This document shows positions 16,955 through 25,740 of a stretch of 64,000 nt of DNA, piece after piece; positions within the stretch are counted from its first letter, which is position 1, and the number at the start of each line of letters is the position of its first letter. Origin of the DNA: Nocardioides islandensis (GTDB lineage: Bacteria; Actinomycetota; Actinomycetes; Propionibacteriales; Nocardioidaceae); the NCBI RefSeq assembly GCF_015352455.1, contig NZ_JADKPN010000009.1, positions 62,001 through 126,000 of the forward strand. The letters run 5' to 3'. The notes under the pieces were generated by a model. It worked only from the letters and a program-made list of their open reading frames with translations, was not told the DNA's origin and did no database searches. Made by a program: the position numbers and the translations under genes.

Positions 16955-19047
16955 TGACCATCCAGACCCACCCGGAGCCCAGCAGTCCGGGCCCCACGCC
17001 CACGGAGGCGCCGAACCGGGTCGCTGCCGGGCTGCTCGACCCCACGATGCTGCTCACCTCCCTGCCCGACGCCGCGCGCAAGCTCGACCCCCGGGTGATG
17101 TTCCACAACCCTGTGATGTTCGTCGTCGAGATCGGCGCCGTGCTGTCCACCGTGACGGTGCTGACCGGTCCCAGCGCCTTCGCCTGGATCGTGGTCATCT
17201 GGCTCTGGCTGACCGTTCTCTTCGCCAACCTCGCCGAGGCCGTGGCCGAGGGACGTGGCAAGGCCCAGGCCGCGACGTTGCGGCGCGCCAAGACCGAGAC
17301 CGTTGCGCACCTGCTGGACGGCACCGAGGTGCCGGCCCCGCAGCTCAAGGTCGGTGACCGCGTCGTCGTCGTCGCCGGCCAGGTCATCCCCGGCGACGGC
17401 GACGTCGTCGAGGGCGTGGCCAGCGTCGACGAGTCGGCCATCACCGGTGAGTCCGCCCCCGTGATCCGCGAGTCGGGCGGCGACCGGTCCTCGGTGACGG
17501 GCGGTACCAAGGTGCTCTCGGACCGGATCGTCGTGGAGATCACCGCGAAGCCCGGTGAGAGCTTCATCGACCGGATGATCGCGCTCGTCGAGGGGGCGAG
17601 CCGGCAGAAGACCCCCAACGAGATCGCCCTCAACATCCTGCTCGCCAGCCTGACCATCGTCTTCCTCGCGGCCACCGCGACCCTGCAGCCGTTCGCCGTG
17701 TACGCCGGCGCGGAGCAGGCCGTGGTCGTCCTGGTCGCTCTGCTGGTGTGCCTGATCCCGACGACGATCGGCGCGCTGTTGTCGGCCATCGGCATCGCGG
17801 GCATGGACCGGCTGGTGCAGCACAACGTGCTCGCGATGTCTGGCCGGGCCGTCGAGGCTGCCGGCGACGTGGACACCCTCCTCCTGGACAAGACGGGAAC
17901 CATCACGCTCGGCAACCGTCAGGCCCACGAGCTGATCCCCGTCGGCGGCGGGACCGCCGAGAGCCTGGCCGATGCCGCCCAGCTGTCGAGCCTGGCGGAC
18001 GAGACGCCTGAGGGGCGCTCCATCGTCGTGCTCACCAAGCGCGGCTACGGGCTGCGCGAGCGCAGCGACGGCGAGCTGTCCCGCATGTCGTTCGTCCCGT
18101 TCACCGCCGAGACCCGGATGTCCGGGGTCGACCTGCACGACCAGGGCGGCGACCGGCAGATCCGCAAGGGAGCCGCGTCGGCCGTCATGAAGTGGGTGCG
18201 CGACAACGGCGGCCACCCCACGGGTGAGGTCGGGCAGACCGTGGACGCCATCGCGGCCAGTGGTGGTACGCCGCTGGTCGTGGCCGAGCGGGCCGGCGGC
18301 AGGGCGCGCGCCCTGGGCGTCATCCACCTCAAGGACGTCGTCAAGTCGGGCATGCGCGAGCGCTTCGACGAGATGCGCCGGATGGGCATCCGTACCGTGA
18401 TGATCACCGGCGACAACCCGCTCACCGCGCGTGCGATCGCCGAGGAGGCCGGCGTCGACGACTTCCTCGCCGAGGCCACCCCCGAGGACAAGATGGCGCT
18501 GATCCGGAAGGAGCAGGAGGGCGGGCGGCTGGTCGCGATGACCGGCGACGGCACCAACGACGCCCCGGCGCTCGCCCAGGCGGACGTCGGAGTCGCCATG
18601 AACAGCGGCACGTCGTCGGCCAAGGAGGCCGGCAACATGGTCGACCTCGACAGCAACCCCACCAAGCTCATCGAGATCGTGGAGATCGGCAAGCAGCTGC
18701 TCATCACCCGCGGCGCGCTGACGACGTTCTCCATCGCCAACGACGTGGCCAAGTACTTCGCCATCATCCCGGCGATGTTCGGCGGCGTGTACGCCGGCTT
18801 GGACAAGCTCAACGTGATGCGTCTCGACAGCCCGGAGTCGGCCATCTTGTCCGCGGTCATCTTCAACGCGCTGATCATCCTGGCCCTGGTCCCCCTGGCC
18901 CTCCGCGGAGTCCGCTACCGGCCCTCCTCGGCCTCGGAGATGCTGGGCCGCAACCTGGCGATCTACGGGCTGGGTGGCATCGTCGCCCCCTTCGTGGGCA
19001 TCAAGATCCTCGACCTGCTCGTGTCCCAGATCCCTGGGATCGGCTGA
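16954..19047 (+). CDS. kdpB: KdpB, P-type ATPase subunit
   Basis: A 697-residue P-type ATPase that powers K+ uptake. Key motifs: TGES near residue 163 (dephosphorylation loop), the phosphorylated Asp312 in DKTGT, and [11 protein letters not shown] near residue 530 (hinge). The start ATG 16954 overlaps the kdpA stop (ATGA). The N-terminal 30 residues are Pro/Thr-rich and variable. Length and motif order match functional KdpB, with no sign of decay. It is followed by kdpC after 28 bases. Confidence 0.98.
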   Translation: MTIQTHPEPSSPGPTPTEAPNRVAAGLLDPTMLLTSLPDAARKLDPRVMFHNPVMFVVEIGAVLSTVTVLTGPSAFAWIVVIWLWLTVLFANLAEAVAEGRGKAQAATLRRAKTETVAHLLDGTEVPAPQLKVGDRVVVVAGQVIPGDGDVVEGVASVDESAITGESAPVIRESGGDRSSVTGGTKVLSDRIVVEITAKPGESFIDRMIALVEGASRQKTPNEIALNILLASLTIVFLAATATLQPFAVYAGAEQAVVVLVALLVCLIPTTIGALLSAIGIAGMDRLVQHNVLAMSGRAVEAAGDVDTLLLDKTGTITLGNRQAHELIPVGGGTAESLADAAQLSSLADETPEGRSIVVLTKRGYGLRERSDGELSRMSFVPFTAETRMSGVDLHDQGGDRQIRKGAASAVMKWVRDNGGHPTGEVGQTVDAIAASGGTPLVVAERAGGRARALGVIHLKDVVKSGMRERFDEMRRMGIRTVMITGDNPLTARAIAEEAGVDDFLAEATPEDKMALIRKEQEGGRLVAMTGDGTNDAPALAQADVGVAMNSGTSSAKEAGNMVDLDSNPTKLIEIVEIGKQLLITRGALTTFSIANDVAKYFAIIPAMFGGVYAGLDKLNVMRLDSPESAILSAVIFNALIILALVPLALRGVRYRPSSASEMLGRNLAIYGLGGIVAPFVGIKILDLLVSQIPGIG

Positions 19048-19075
19048 GCGATCGACTGAAAGGCAACGAACACAC

Positions 19076-19657
19076 ATGAACGCCACGTTCGCCCAGTTCT
19101 GGGCCGGTCTGCGCATACTGCTCGTGATGACCGTGCTGCTGGGCCTGGCTTACCCCCTGGTGCTCACCGGCTTCGCCCAGGTCGCCGTCCCCGGACGCGC
19201 CGACGGGTCGATCGTGGAGCGTGACGGGAAGCCCGTCGGGTCCTCCCTGATCGGCCAGTCGTTCGCCGACGACCCGTCGTACTTCCAGAGCCGGCCGTCC
19301 GCGGCCGGCGACGGGTACGACCCGCTCGCCTCGTCTGCCTCCAACCTGGGGCCGGAGTCCCCCGACCTGCTCCAGCTCATCGCAGACCGGCGTGCCGCGG
19401 CCGCCGAGCTCGACGGCACGGCGCCCGCCGACGTCGCCCCGGACGCCCTGACGGCCAGCGCCTCGGGACTCGACCCGCACATCAGCCCGGAGTACGCCGC
19501 ACAGCAGGTGGCCCGCGTCGCCCGCGAGCGGGGTCTGAGCGAGGACGTCGTACGCCGGCTGGTCGAGCAGCACACCACCGAGCGCACCCTGGGCTTCCTC
19601 GGCGAGCCCCGGGTGAACGTCCTCGAGCTCAACCTCGCGCTGGACGCGCGAGACTAG
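19076..19657 (+). CDS. kdpC: KdpC, accessory subunit
   Basis: A 193-residue protein with one N-terminal helix (about residues 12-35) and a soluble domain, the normal KdpC layout. Family sequences include GQSFADDPSYFQSRPSAAG and SASGLDPHISPEYAAQQVARVA. KdpC is thought to assist ATP binding by KdpB. ATG 19076 is preceded by AAAGGCAACG, a moderate ribosome site. kdpD starts 4 bases after its stop. Confidence 0.97.
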   Translation: MNATFAQFWAGLRILLVMTVLLGLAYPLVLTGFAQVAVPGRADGSIVERDGKPVGSSLIGQSFADDPSYFQSRPSAAGDGYDPLASSASNLGPESPDLLQLIADRRAAAAELDGTAPADVAPDALTASASGLDPHISPEYAAQQVARVARERGLSEDVVRRLVEQHTTERTLGFLGEPRVNVLELNLALDARD

Positions 19658-19661
19658 AGCC

Positions 19662-22226
19662 ATGGCAGGCAAGCGGGGACGGCTCCGGGTGTACCTCGGA
19701 GCTGCCCCTGGTGTCGGCAAGACCTTCTCCATGCTCGGGGAGGCCCACCGCCGGGCGGAGCGCGGCACGGACATCGTGGTCGGGTTCGTCGAGACCCACG
19801 GCCGACCCCACACGGCCGAGCTGCTGGAGGGTCTGGAGGTCATCCCGCGCCGGACATTGAGCCATCGCGGCGCCCAGTTCGAGGAGATGGACCTCGACGC
19901 CGTCCTCGCCCGCCGGCCGAGCGTCGCCCTGGTCGACGAGATGGCGCACACCAACGTGCCCGGCTCGCGCAACGCCAAGCGCTGGCAGGACATCGAGGAG
20001 CTGCTCGCCGCGGGGATCGACGTCATCACGACGGTGAACGTCCAGCACCTCGAGTCGGTCAACGACGTCGTGGAGAAGATCACCGGAGTTCCGCAGCGGG
20101 AGACCGTGCCCGATGCCGTCGTCCGGGCCGCGGACCAGATCGAGCTCGAGGACATGACGGCCGAGGCGCTGCGCCGCCGGCTGGCCCACGGCAACGTCTA
20201 CCCGTCGGAGAAGGTCGACGCTGCCCTCTCCAACTACTTCCGAGCCGGCAACCTCACGGCGCTGCGCGAGCTCGCGCTGCTGTGGACGGCCGACCGCGTC
20301 GACGAGGCACTCCAGCTCTACCGGGAGCAGCACGACATCACCTCCACCTGGGAGGCGCGCGAACGCGTGGTCGTGGCCCTGACCGGCGGCCCTGAGGGCG
20401 AGACCCTCATCCGCCGCGCCGCACGTGTCGCCACCCGGGCCAGCGGCGGCGACCTGCTCGCCGTTCACGTCGCCCGCTCCGATGGGCTGGCCGGCGCCAG
20501 CCAAGGTGCGCTGGCGCGCCAACGGCAGCTGGTCGAGTCCCTCGGCGGCAGCTACCACCAGGTGCTGGGCGACGACGTTCCGGAGGCGCTGCTCAGCTTT
20601 GCCCGCGCCGAGAACGCCACCCAGCTGGTGCTGGGCGAGAGCCGGCGGTCGATCCTGTCGCGCGCGCTCTCACGGGGAACGGCCGGCGAGGTGATCCGTC
20701 AGTCCGGCGACATCGACGTGCACGTGGTGACCCACCACCACACGGGTCTCGTGCCCACGCTCCCCCGGGTGCGCGGGAGCCTGTCGCGCCTACGACGCCT
20801 CCAGGGGTTCGGCCTCGCCGCGGTGCTGCTTCCCCTGATGACAGCAGTTCTCGTGCCGGCAGGCCCCCAGCTCAACCTGGTCAGCGACATGCTGCTCTTC
20901 CTCCTGGCGACCGTGGTCGTGGCGATCGTCGGCGGCCTGGCACCGGCCATGGTCACGGCCGTCCTCGGGTCGTTGCTCCTCAACTACTTCTTCACACCGC
21001 CGCTCCACACGCTGACCATCCGCGACACCAACAACAGCCTCGCCCTGCTGGTCTTCATCGTGGTCGGCATCCTGGTCAGCTCGGTCGTCGACATGGCTGC
21101 GCGTCGTACTCGTGAGGCCTCGCGCGCCGCCGCCGAGGCCCGCACCCTGGCCAACCTGGCCGGCAGCGTGCTGGGCGGCGAGGAGGCGCTGACCTCCATG
21201 CTCGAACGGGTCCGCGAGACCTTCGCGCTCACGTCGGCCACGGTGCTGCAGAAGGAGGACGGCGACTGGATGGCGCTCGCCCACGCGGGACCACCCTGTG
21301 CGCGACCCGGTGAGGCGGAGACCGACGTACCGGCCGGTGACGGGCTCGTCCTCGCCCTCAAGGGCCGCATCCTCGAGGCCGAGGACCAGCGCCTGGTCGG
21401 TGCCTTCGCTGCCCAGGTCGGCGTCGTCGTCGACCGGATCCGGCTCTCGGCCGCCGCCGCCGAGGCCGCTCCGCTGGCGGCCGCGAACCAGATGCGTACG
21501 GCGCTCCTCGCCGCCGTGGGCCACGACCTGCGCACACCCCTCGCGGCGGCGAAGGCCGCGGTCTCCAGCCTGCTCATGGTCGGCGAGGGCATGCTGAGCG
21601 CCGAGGACCGACGTGAGCTGCTGACCGCCGCCGACGAGTCCCTCGACCGCCTGGCCAAGCTCGTCGACAACCTGCTCGACATGAGCCGGCTCCAGGCCGG
21701 AGCGCTCACCGTCACCGTGCAGCCCACGTTCGTCGACGAGCTGGTCGCGCGCAGCCTGGACGACCTGGGCGACGACGCCCTGCCCGTGCGGGCCGACGTA
21801 CCCGACGACCTGCCCCCTGTTCTCGCAGATCCTGGGCTGCTCGAACGCGTCGTGGTCAACCTGCTGTCCAACGCGCTGCGGTACTCCCCGTTCGACGCCA
21901 CACCGCACGTCACGGCCAGCCGTCTCGACGAGCGTGTCGAGATCCGGGTGGTGGACCGTGGGCCGGGCATCCCGTCGTCGGAGTGGGAGGCGGTGTTCCG
22001 GCCGTTCCAGCGCCTCGGAGACACCGACAACACGACCGGAGTAGGCCTGGGCCTGGCGCTCGCACGCGGGCTCACCGAGGCCATGGGCGGCACGTTGGAG
22101 CCCGAGGAGACCCCTGGCGGCGGCCTCACCATGGTCGTCTCGCTGCCGGTCGGCGACGACCAGACGATGGGGGCCCCCGGCCTGCGCGAGCGCCAGGCCG
22201 CGGTGGCCCCGGGAGCCAGGTCGTGA
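19662..22226 (+). CDS. kdpD: KdpD, K+-responsive sensor histidine kinase
   Basis: An 854-residue sensor kinase. Domain order: N-terminal KdpD domain with Walker A GAAPGVGKT (about residues 11-19), a universal-stress-like domain (about 230-355), four close membrane helices (DUF4118, about 380-480), a GAF-like segment, and HisKA with the phosphorylated His in VGHDLRTPL. The HATPase domain has NLLSNALRYSP, DRGPGI and GVGLGLAL. All catalytic motifs are intact. Its stop overlaps the GTG of kdpE. It controls the kdp operon together with KdpE. Confidence 0.97.
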   Translation: MAGKRGRLRVYLGAAPGVGKTFSMLGEAHRRAERGTDIVVGFVETHGRPHTAELLEGLEVIPRRTLSHRGAQFEEMDLDAVLARRPSVALVDEMAHTNVPGSRNAKRWQDIEELLAAGIDVITTVNVQHLESVNDVVEKITGVPQRETVPDAVVRAADQIELEDMTAEALRRRLAHGNVYPSEKVDAALSNYFRAGNLTALRELALLWTADRVDEALQLYREQHDITSTWEARERVVVALTGGPEGETLIRRAARVATRASGGDLLAVHVARSDGLAGASQGALARQRQLVESLGGSYHQVLGDDVPEALLSFARAENATQLVLGESRRSILSRALSRGTAGEVIRQSGDIDVHVVTHHHTGLVPTLPRVRGSLSRLRRLQGFGLAAVLLPLMTAVLVPAGPQLNLVSDMLLFLLATVVVAIVGGLAPAMVTAVLGSLLLNYFFTPPLHTLTIRDTNNSLALLVFIVVGILVSSVVDMAARRTREASRAAAEARTLANLAGSVLGGEEALTSMLERVRETFALTSATVLQKEDGDWMALAHAGPPCARPGEAETDVPAGDGLVLALKGRILEAEDQRLVGAFAAQVGVVVDRIRLSAAAAEAAPLAAANQMRTALLAAVGHDLRTPLAAAKAAVSSLLMVGEGMLSAEDRRELLTAADESLDRLAKLVDNLLDMSRLQAGALTVTVQPTFVDELVARSLDDLGDDALPVRADVPDDLPPVLADPGLLERVVVNLLSNALRYSPFDATPHVTASRLDERVEIRVVDRGPGIPSSEWEAVFRPFQRLGDTDNTTGVGLGLALARGLTEAMGGTLEPEETPGGGLTMVVSLPVGDDQTMGAPGLRERQAAVAPGARS

Positions 22227-22915
22227 CCCGGTCCGCGACCATGGTGCTGCTCGTCGACGACGAGCCGCAGCTGGTTCGGGCGCTCGGGATCAACCTGCGC
22301 GCGCGAGGGTATGACGTGTACACCGCCGCCACCGGCCGCGATGCCCTCCACACCGCCGCCGAGCACCCGCCGGACATCGTCATCCTCGACCTCGGCCTCC
22401 CCGACATCGACGGCGTCGAGGTGGTGATGGGACTGCGCGGGTGGACCGCCGTACCGATCCTGGTGTTGTCGGGTCGTTCCGACAGCGCCGACAAGGTCGA
22501 GGCGTTGGACGCCGGCGCCGACGACTACGTGACCAAGCCCTTCGGCATCGACGAGCTGCTCGCCCGGCTCCGCGCGATGGCACGCCGCAACCCCTCACCG
22601 GAGGACCAGCCGGTGGTCACCATCGGCGACGTCACCGTCGACCTCGCGGACCGCCGCGTCCGTCGCGGGGACCAGGACGTCCGGCTGACGCCGACGGAGT
22701 GGCACCTGCTCGAGGTGCTCGTGCGCAACCCGGGCAAGCTGCTCAGCCAGCGACAGCTGCTCCAGGAGGTGTGGGGTCCCGGTTACGAGACGGCGCAGGG
22801 CAACCTGCGCCTCTACATGGCCCAGCTCCGCAAGAAGCTCGAGCCCGACCCGGCGCGACCGCGACACCTCCTCAACGAGCCCGGCATGGGATATCGGTTC
22901 GAGCCGGACAGGTAG
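22223..22915 (+). CDS. kdpE: KdpE, OmpR-family response regulator
   Basis: A 230-residue regulator with a receiver domain (acidic pocket VDDE, phosphorylated Asp56 in ILDLGLPD, Lys in VTKPFG) and a C-terminal winged helix (RLTPTEWHLLEVLVRNPGKLLSQRQLL). GTG 22223 overlaps the kdpD stop (GTGA). Presumed targets are the YAGGR tandem arrays found before the kdp cluster and again 13-82 bases downstream of this gene. Confidence 0.96.
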   Translation: MTRSATMVLLVDDEPQLVRALGINLRARGYDVYTAATGRDALHTAAEHPPDIVILDLGLPDIDGVEVVMGLRGWTAVPILVLSGRSDSADKVEALDAGADDYVTKPFGIDELLARLRAMARRNPSPEDQPVVTIGDVTVDLADRRVRRGDQDVRLTPTEWHLLEVLVRNPGKLLSQRQLLQEVWGPGYETAQGNLRLYMAQLRKKLEPDPARPRHLLNEPGMGYRFEPDR

Positions 22916-22921
22916 GCAGCT

Positions 22922-22949
22922 GAGGACGCGTCAGGATCGCGTCAGGATC
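22922..22949. promoter_or_regulatory. Second tandem 10/11-bp array, putative KdpE site
   Basis: GAGGA at 22922, CAGGA at 22932 and CAGGA at 22943 are spaced 10 and 11 bases. The last two sit in a perfect 11-bp direct repeat, GCGTCAGGATC twice (22928-22949). The motif and phasing match the array before kdp (GCGTTAGGA). It lies 47 bases before the DUF4118 gene at 22997, suggesting that gene is in the KdpE regulon. Confidence 0.6.
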
Positions 22950-22996
22950 CGGGCGAACCCGTTGAAAGCGGGCCTTCAGGGAGGCTTGATGGAGGT

Positions 22997-23773
22997 GTGG
23001 AGGTTCGCACCGGCTCGCCCGCAATCCTGTACGGCGCCGCGCTGGTCGGCCCGATCGCCGTGTCCACGGCACTGGCCGGGCTCCGCGGCACGGTGCACGA
23101 CACGAATGCCGTGCTCGTGCTGGTACTGGTCGTGGTCGCCGTGGCGGCCGCAGGCTCCCGATCGGCCGGCATCGTCGCCGCTCTCTCCTGCGCGGTCTGG
23201 TTCGACTTCTTCCTGACCCAGCCCTACCTCACGTTCACGATCACCCGGCGCGACGACGTCGAGACCGCCGTGCTGCTCACCGCGGTCGGCCTCGCCGTCA
23301 CCGAGATCGCGCTGTGGGGACGCCGGCAGCAGGCTCGCGCCAGCCGACGCGAGGGCTACCTCACCGGGGTCGTCGGCGCCGCAGCGCTGGTGGCCGAGGG
23401 AGAGGCCGAGCCGGCCGTGGTGGTGGACTTCGTGCGCCGCCAGATCATGGAGGTCCTGGGGGTCGACCGTTGCGAGTTCGTGCCCGGACCGCCCGTGTCC
23501 CGCCCCCGCCTGATCCAGGACGGCAGCATCGTCCGCGATGGGCAGACGCTCGACGTGGACCGTGCGGGGCTGCCGACCAACGACGTCATCGAGCTGCCGG
23601 TCAGCCGGGGCGGCGTCGTCCTCGGACGGTTCGTGCTGACGGCGGCTGCCCGCGTCGTGTGGACCACACGCGAACAGCGGCTGGTGGCCGTGACCCTGGC
23701 CGACCAGGCCGCTGCCGTCCTCTCCGGCAACCAGTCGGAGCCGAAGCCGGGCAACCTGGGCCGGACCCCCTAG
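22997..23773 (+). CDS. DUF4118 membrane protein, KdpD-like fragment without kinase
   Basis: A 258-residue protein with the KdpD-type membrane module (about four helices, residues 10-107) followed by a soluble, GAF-like domain (about 120-250). It lacks both the N-terminal KdpD domain and any histidine kinase part. The stretch AVWFDFFLTQPYLTFTI resembles the KdpD membrane region (NYFFTPPLHTLTI). GTG 22997 is chosen; GGGAGG lies 13 bases upstream. It directly follows kdpE and has its own copy of the tandem-repeat array. It may modulate KdpD or sense the same signal. Similar stand-alone DUF4118 proteins exist, with no defined role known to me. Confidence 0.85.
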   Translation: MEVRTGSPAILYGAALVGPIAVSTALAGLRGTVHDTNAVLVLVLVVVAVAAAGSRSAGIVAALSCAVWFDFFLTQPYLTFTITRRDDVETAVLLTAVGLAVTEIALWGRRQQARASRREGYLTGVVGAAALVAEGEAEPAVVVDFVRRQIMEVLGVDRCEFVPGPPVSRPRLIQDGSIVRDGQTLDVDRAGLPTNDVIELPVSRGGVVLGRFVLTAAARVVWTTREQRLVAVTLADQAAAVLSGNQSEPKPGNLGRTP

Positions 23774-23996
23774 CGCCACAAGTCCCGACGCCCGGCCCGG
23801 CCGACTCCCTACTTCGCCAGCTGCCGGGTCCACCGCTCCTCGATGCGACCGAACTTCCACACGCTGAGCGCCACGCCAATGAGGCTGACCCATCGAGCAG
23901 GCGCCAGCATGACCAGGTCGTCGGCCGCAGGACCCCGCCGGCGTCACGGTGCCAGGTCATCGACGGGCACCCGGGCGCCGGCGCGCCGCGGACCGA

Positions 23997-24329
23997 CTAC
24001 TCGCCCTCAGCACGCCACGAGGCGCCCGAGATGCCCGACACGGCGCTGAGCGAGTCTTCGGTCAGTGGGGACATCCCGCGCAGCCGGAGCCGGACCCCCT
24101 TGAGGGCCAGTTCCTGCTGGACGGAGGCCAGGGCCGCTGCCCCGGCGGCGTCGACGTGGATGCAGCAGCGGAGGTCGAGGACGACCAGCCGTGCACCGTT
24201 GTCGGCATCGCCGACGAGTCCCAGGACGAGGGCGGTGAAGCCGGCCGCGGTGCGGCGTTCGAGTCGACCGATGACCGCGACGTGGACCGCGTCCTGGCGA
24301 CGTGAGACCTGTAGGCACAGCTGAGGCAT
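23997..24329 (-). CDS. STAS-domain protein
   Basis: A 110-residue STAS-domain protein: strand ARLVVLDLRCCIHVDAAGAAALASVQQELALKGVRLRLRG fits the SpoIIAA fold. The site usually bearing Ser is HVDAAG, so it lacks the standard phosphorylatable residue. Start 24329 is supported by GGGAGG about 8 bases upstream. It lies 35 bases downstream of the HspR-like gene on the same strand, so the two are probably co-transcribed. That is an unusual pairing of a heat-shock-type repressor and a STAS protein. Confidence 0.7.
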   Translation of the reverse strand: MPQLCLQVSRRQDAVHVAVIGRLERRTAAGFTALVLGLVGDADNGARLVVLDLRCCIHVDAAGAAALASVQQELALKGVRLRLRGMSPLTEDSLSAVSGISGASWRAEGE

Positions 24330-24364
24330 GGCTGCTCCCTCCCGGCGCCGAGGGGCCGCGGCCG

Positions 24365-24793
24365 TCAACGATCGTGGCGAGGAACGCCGCCCAGCTCGCG
24401 GACCTGGTCGCGGAGCTGGTCGGACTCGAGCTCCAGGGTGAGGACCCGCGCAATCCCGGCGAGGTTCAGCCCGGCGTCGAGGTACATCACGATCCGCCCG
24501 ATGCGGTCGATGTCCCGCTCGCTGTAGCGGCGAGTGCCCCCTTCGGTGCGCTCCGGCGTGAGCAGGCCGCGTCGCTCGTAGACACGCAGCATCTGCGCGT
24601 CCACACCGGTCAGGTCGCTGGCCACGGAGATCGCGTACAGCGCCGCGTCCGGGTCCCTGTCCCTCCTCGTGGCGGTGACGGTCGCCTCCTCGATCCTCTT
24701 GCGTTTGATGACATCGTATGGTACATGAAATATGTATCCGTCACTATCGATCTGGCGTGATGAACGATCGGGAGATGCCAGATCGACCATCAC
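24365..24793 (-). CDS. MerR/HspR-family regulator
   Basis: A MerR-family regulator similar to HspR: YAISVASDLTGVDAQMLRVYERRGLLTPERTEGGTRRYSERDIDRIGRIV is the winged helix-turn-helix, followed by GLNLAGIARVLTLE and a short C-terminal helix. It is divergent from an Hsp20 gene, the expected target. The only ATG codons (24793 and 24790) give a 42-residue AT-rich leader unlike HspR. A strong GAGGAGG (plus-strand 24687-24693) sits 5 bases before a GTC codon at the place where HspR proteins normally begin, so the true start is uncertain. Confidence 0.75.
   Translation of the reverse strand: MMVDLASPDRSSRQIDSDGYIFHVPYDVIKRKRIEEATVTATRRDRDPDAALYAISVASDLTGVDAQMLRVYERRGLLTPERTEGGTRRYSERDIDRIGRIVMYLDAGLNLAGIARVLTLELESDQLRDQVRELGGVPRHDR
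24720..24785. promoter_or_regulatory. hsp20/hspR divergent promoter with two dyads
   Basis: An AT-rich island holds the inverted repeat TACAT-GAAAT-ATGTA (24722-24736), part of a longer GGTACAT/ATGTATCC dyad. Downstream is CGATCTGGC (24748-24756) mirrored by GCCAGATCG (24777-24785). The canonical HAIR element of HspR (CTTGAGT-N7-ACTCAAG) is absent. These dyads are candidate operators for the adjacent MerR/HspR-type regulator. Confidence 0.45.
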
Positions 24794-24807
24794 TGTGGAG
24801 GTGAGAC

Positions 24808-25251
24808 ATGTTGATGCGAAGCGACCCGTTCCGTGAGTTCGACCGGCTCGCCCAGCAGCTGCTCGGCGCCGGCACGACGTCCCACCCGGCGGTCATGCCG
24901 ATGGACGCCTGGCGCCAGGGCGACACGTTCGTGCTGGAGTTCGACCTCCCGGGCGTGCGTCCGGAGACCGTGGACATCGATGTCGAGCGCAACGTCCTGA
25001 CCGTGCGGGCCGAGCGCCCCGCGAGGAACGGTGACTGGGAGCTCCTGGCCGCCGAGCGCCCCTCCGGCTTGTTCAGTCGCCAGCTCGTGCTCGGTGACAA
25101 CCTGGACCTCGAGCGGGTCGAGGCCGGCTACGAGGCCGGCGTGCTCCGGCTGACGATCCCGGTGGCAGAGCGGGCCAAGCCGCGCAAGATCGAGGTCTCG
25201 ACAAGCCAGTCCGACCAGGCGCAGGGCCAACCGGCGGCCATCGACTCCTGA
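24808..25251 (+). CDS. Hsp20 small heat-shock protein
   Basis: A 147-residue alpha-crystallin-type chaperone that holds unfolding proteins in the cytoplasm. The alpha-crystallin domain spans about residues 28-130 and has [27 protein letters not shown] and the end motif [14 protein letters not shown] 24808 follows GTGGAGGTG closely. It is divergent from the HspR-like repressor, implying stress induction by derepression. The C-terminal tail is short and Ser/Gln-rich. Confidence 0.93.
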   Translation: MLMRSDPFREFDRLAQQLLGAGTTSHPAVMPMDAWRQGDTFVLEFDLPGVRPETVDIDVERNVLTVRAERPARNGDWELLAAERPSGLFSRQLVLGDNLDLERVEAGYEAGVLRLTIPVAERAKPRKIEVSTSQSDQAQGQPAAIDS

Positions 25252-25266
25252 CCGATTCCGGCAGCC

Positions 25267-25480
25267 ATGCACGCACCCGCTGCCACGACGGCGTACCTGA
25301 CCCTCCCGGGTGCCGTTGCGCACGACACCTCGGCCGGCACCGCCTGGATCGACGACACCTGGCTCGACCTGGTGCTGGCGGAGGAGGACTGGGTCCGCCG
25401 GGAGTTCGACGAGCTGATCGCCCATGGGTGGGGCGGCCGCGGCCTCTCGCGCCCGCCCACCAGTCGAGGAGCACACGAAC
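25267..25480 (+). pseudogene. Gene-like start after hsp20, possibly decayed
   Basis: From ATG 25267 the first 60 codons look like a real protein (AWIDDTWLDLVLAEEDWVRREFDELIAHGWGG), similar in style to small proteins I recall beside actinobacterial hsp20 genes. After about 25440 the sequence turns Arg/Pro-rich and no frame stops before running into the antisense of the DedA gene. Either the tail is genuine low-complexity sequence or the gene is broken. The rest of the interval to 25740 holds only a hairpin. Confidence 0.3.
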
Positions 25481-25669
25481 CGCGGAGACCGACGCCGCGG
25501 TACGGCCCCACCCACCACCGGTCCCTCGTCACCGGCGAGCAGGTCGGCCTGGGCCACCGAGCCACCAGGCGGTCCCGCAGCCCGCCCGACGAGGAACCGC
25601 AGCAGGCACGTGCGGTCATCGAGGAGAGGAGGTGCACACCAGCACGAACGAGGACAGAACCATCAGGAT

Positions 25670-25704
25670 CAACGGGCGATCACCGACAGGGTGGTCGCCC
25701 GTTG
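25670..25704. terminator. Strong hairpin between hsp20 and the DedA gene
   Basis: CAACGGGCGATCACC and GGTGGTCGCCCGTTG pair over 15 bp with one A/G offset position and a 5-base loop (GACAG). It lies between the convergent hsp20 region and the DedA gene, so it may end transcription from both sides. Confidence 0.75.
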
Positions 25705-25740
25705 GTGCACCGCCGATGCCATGCCCGAAGCGGCGATCCC

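Noticed and set aside
15200..19116. Long minus-strand frames opposite kdpA and kdpB
   Set aside because: Antisense of certain kdp genes; composition is His/Arg/Gly/Asp-rich with no motif.
23809..23910. 33-codon minus-strand ORF with a hydrophobic start
   Set aside because: No ribosome site and no known match; too short to support, though the interval has no other gene.
24711..24790. HAIR element for HspR
   Set aside because: No CTTGAGT-N7-ACTCAAG is present; only other dyads are seen.
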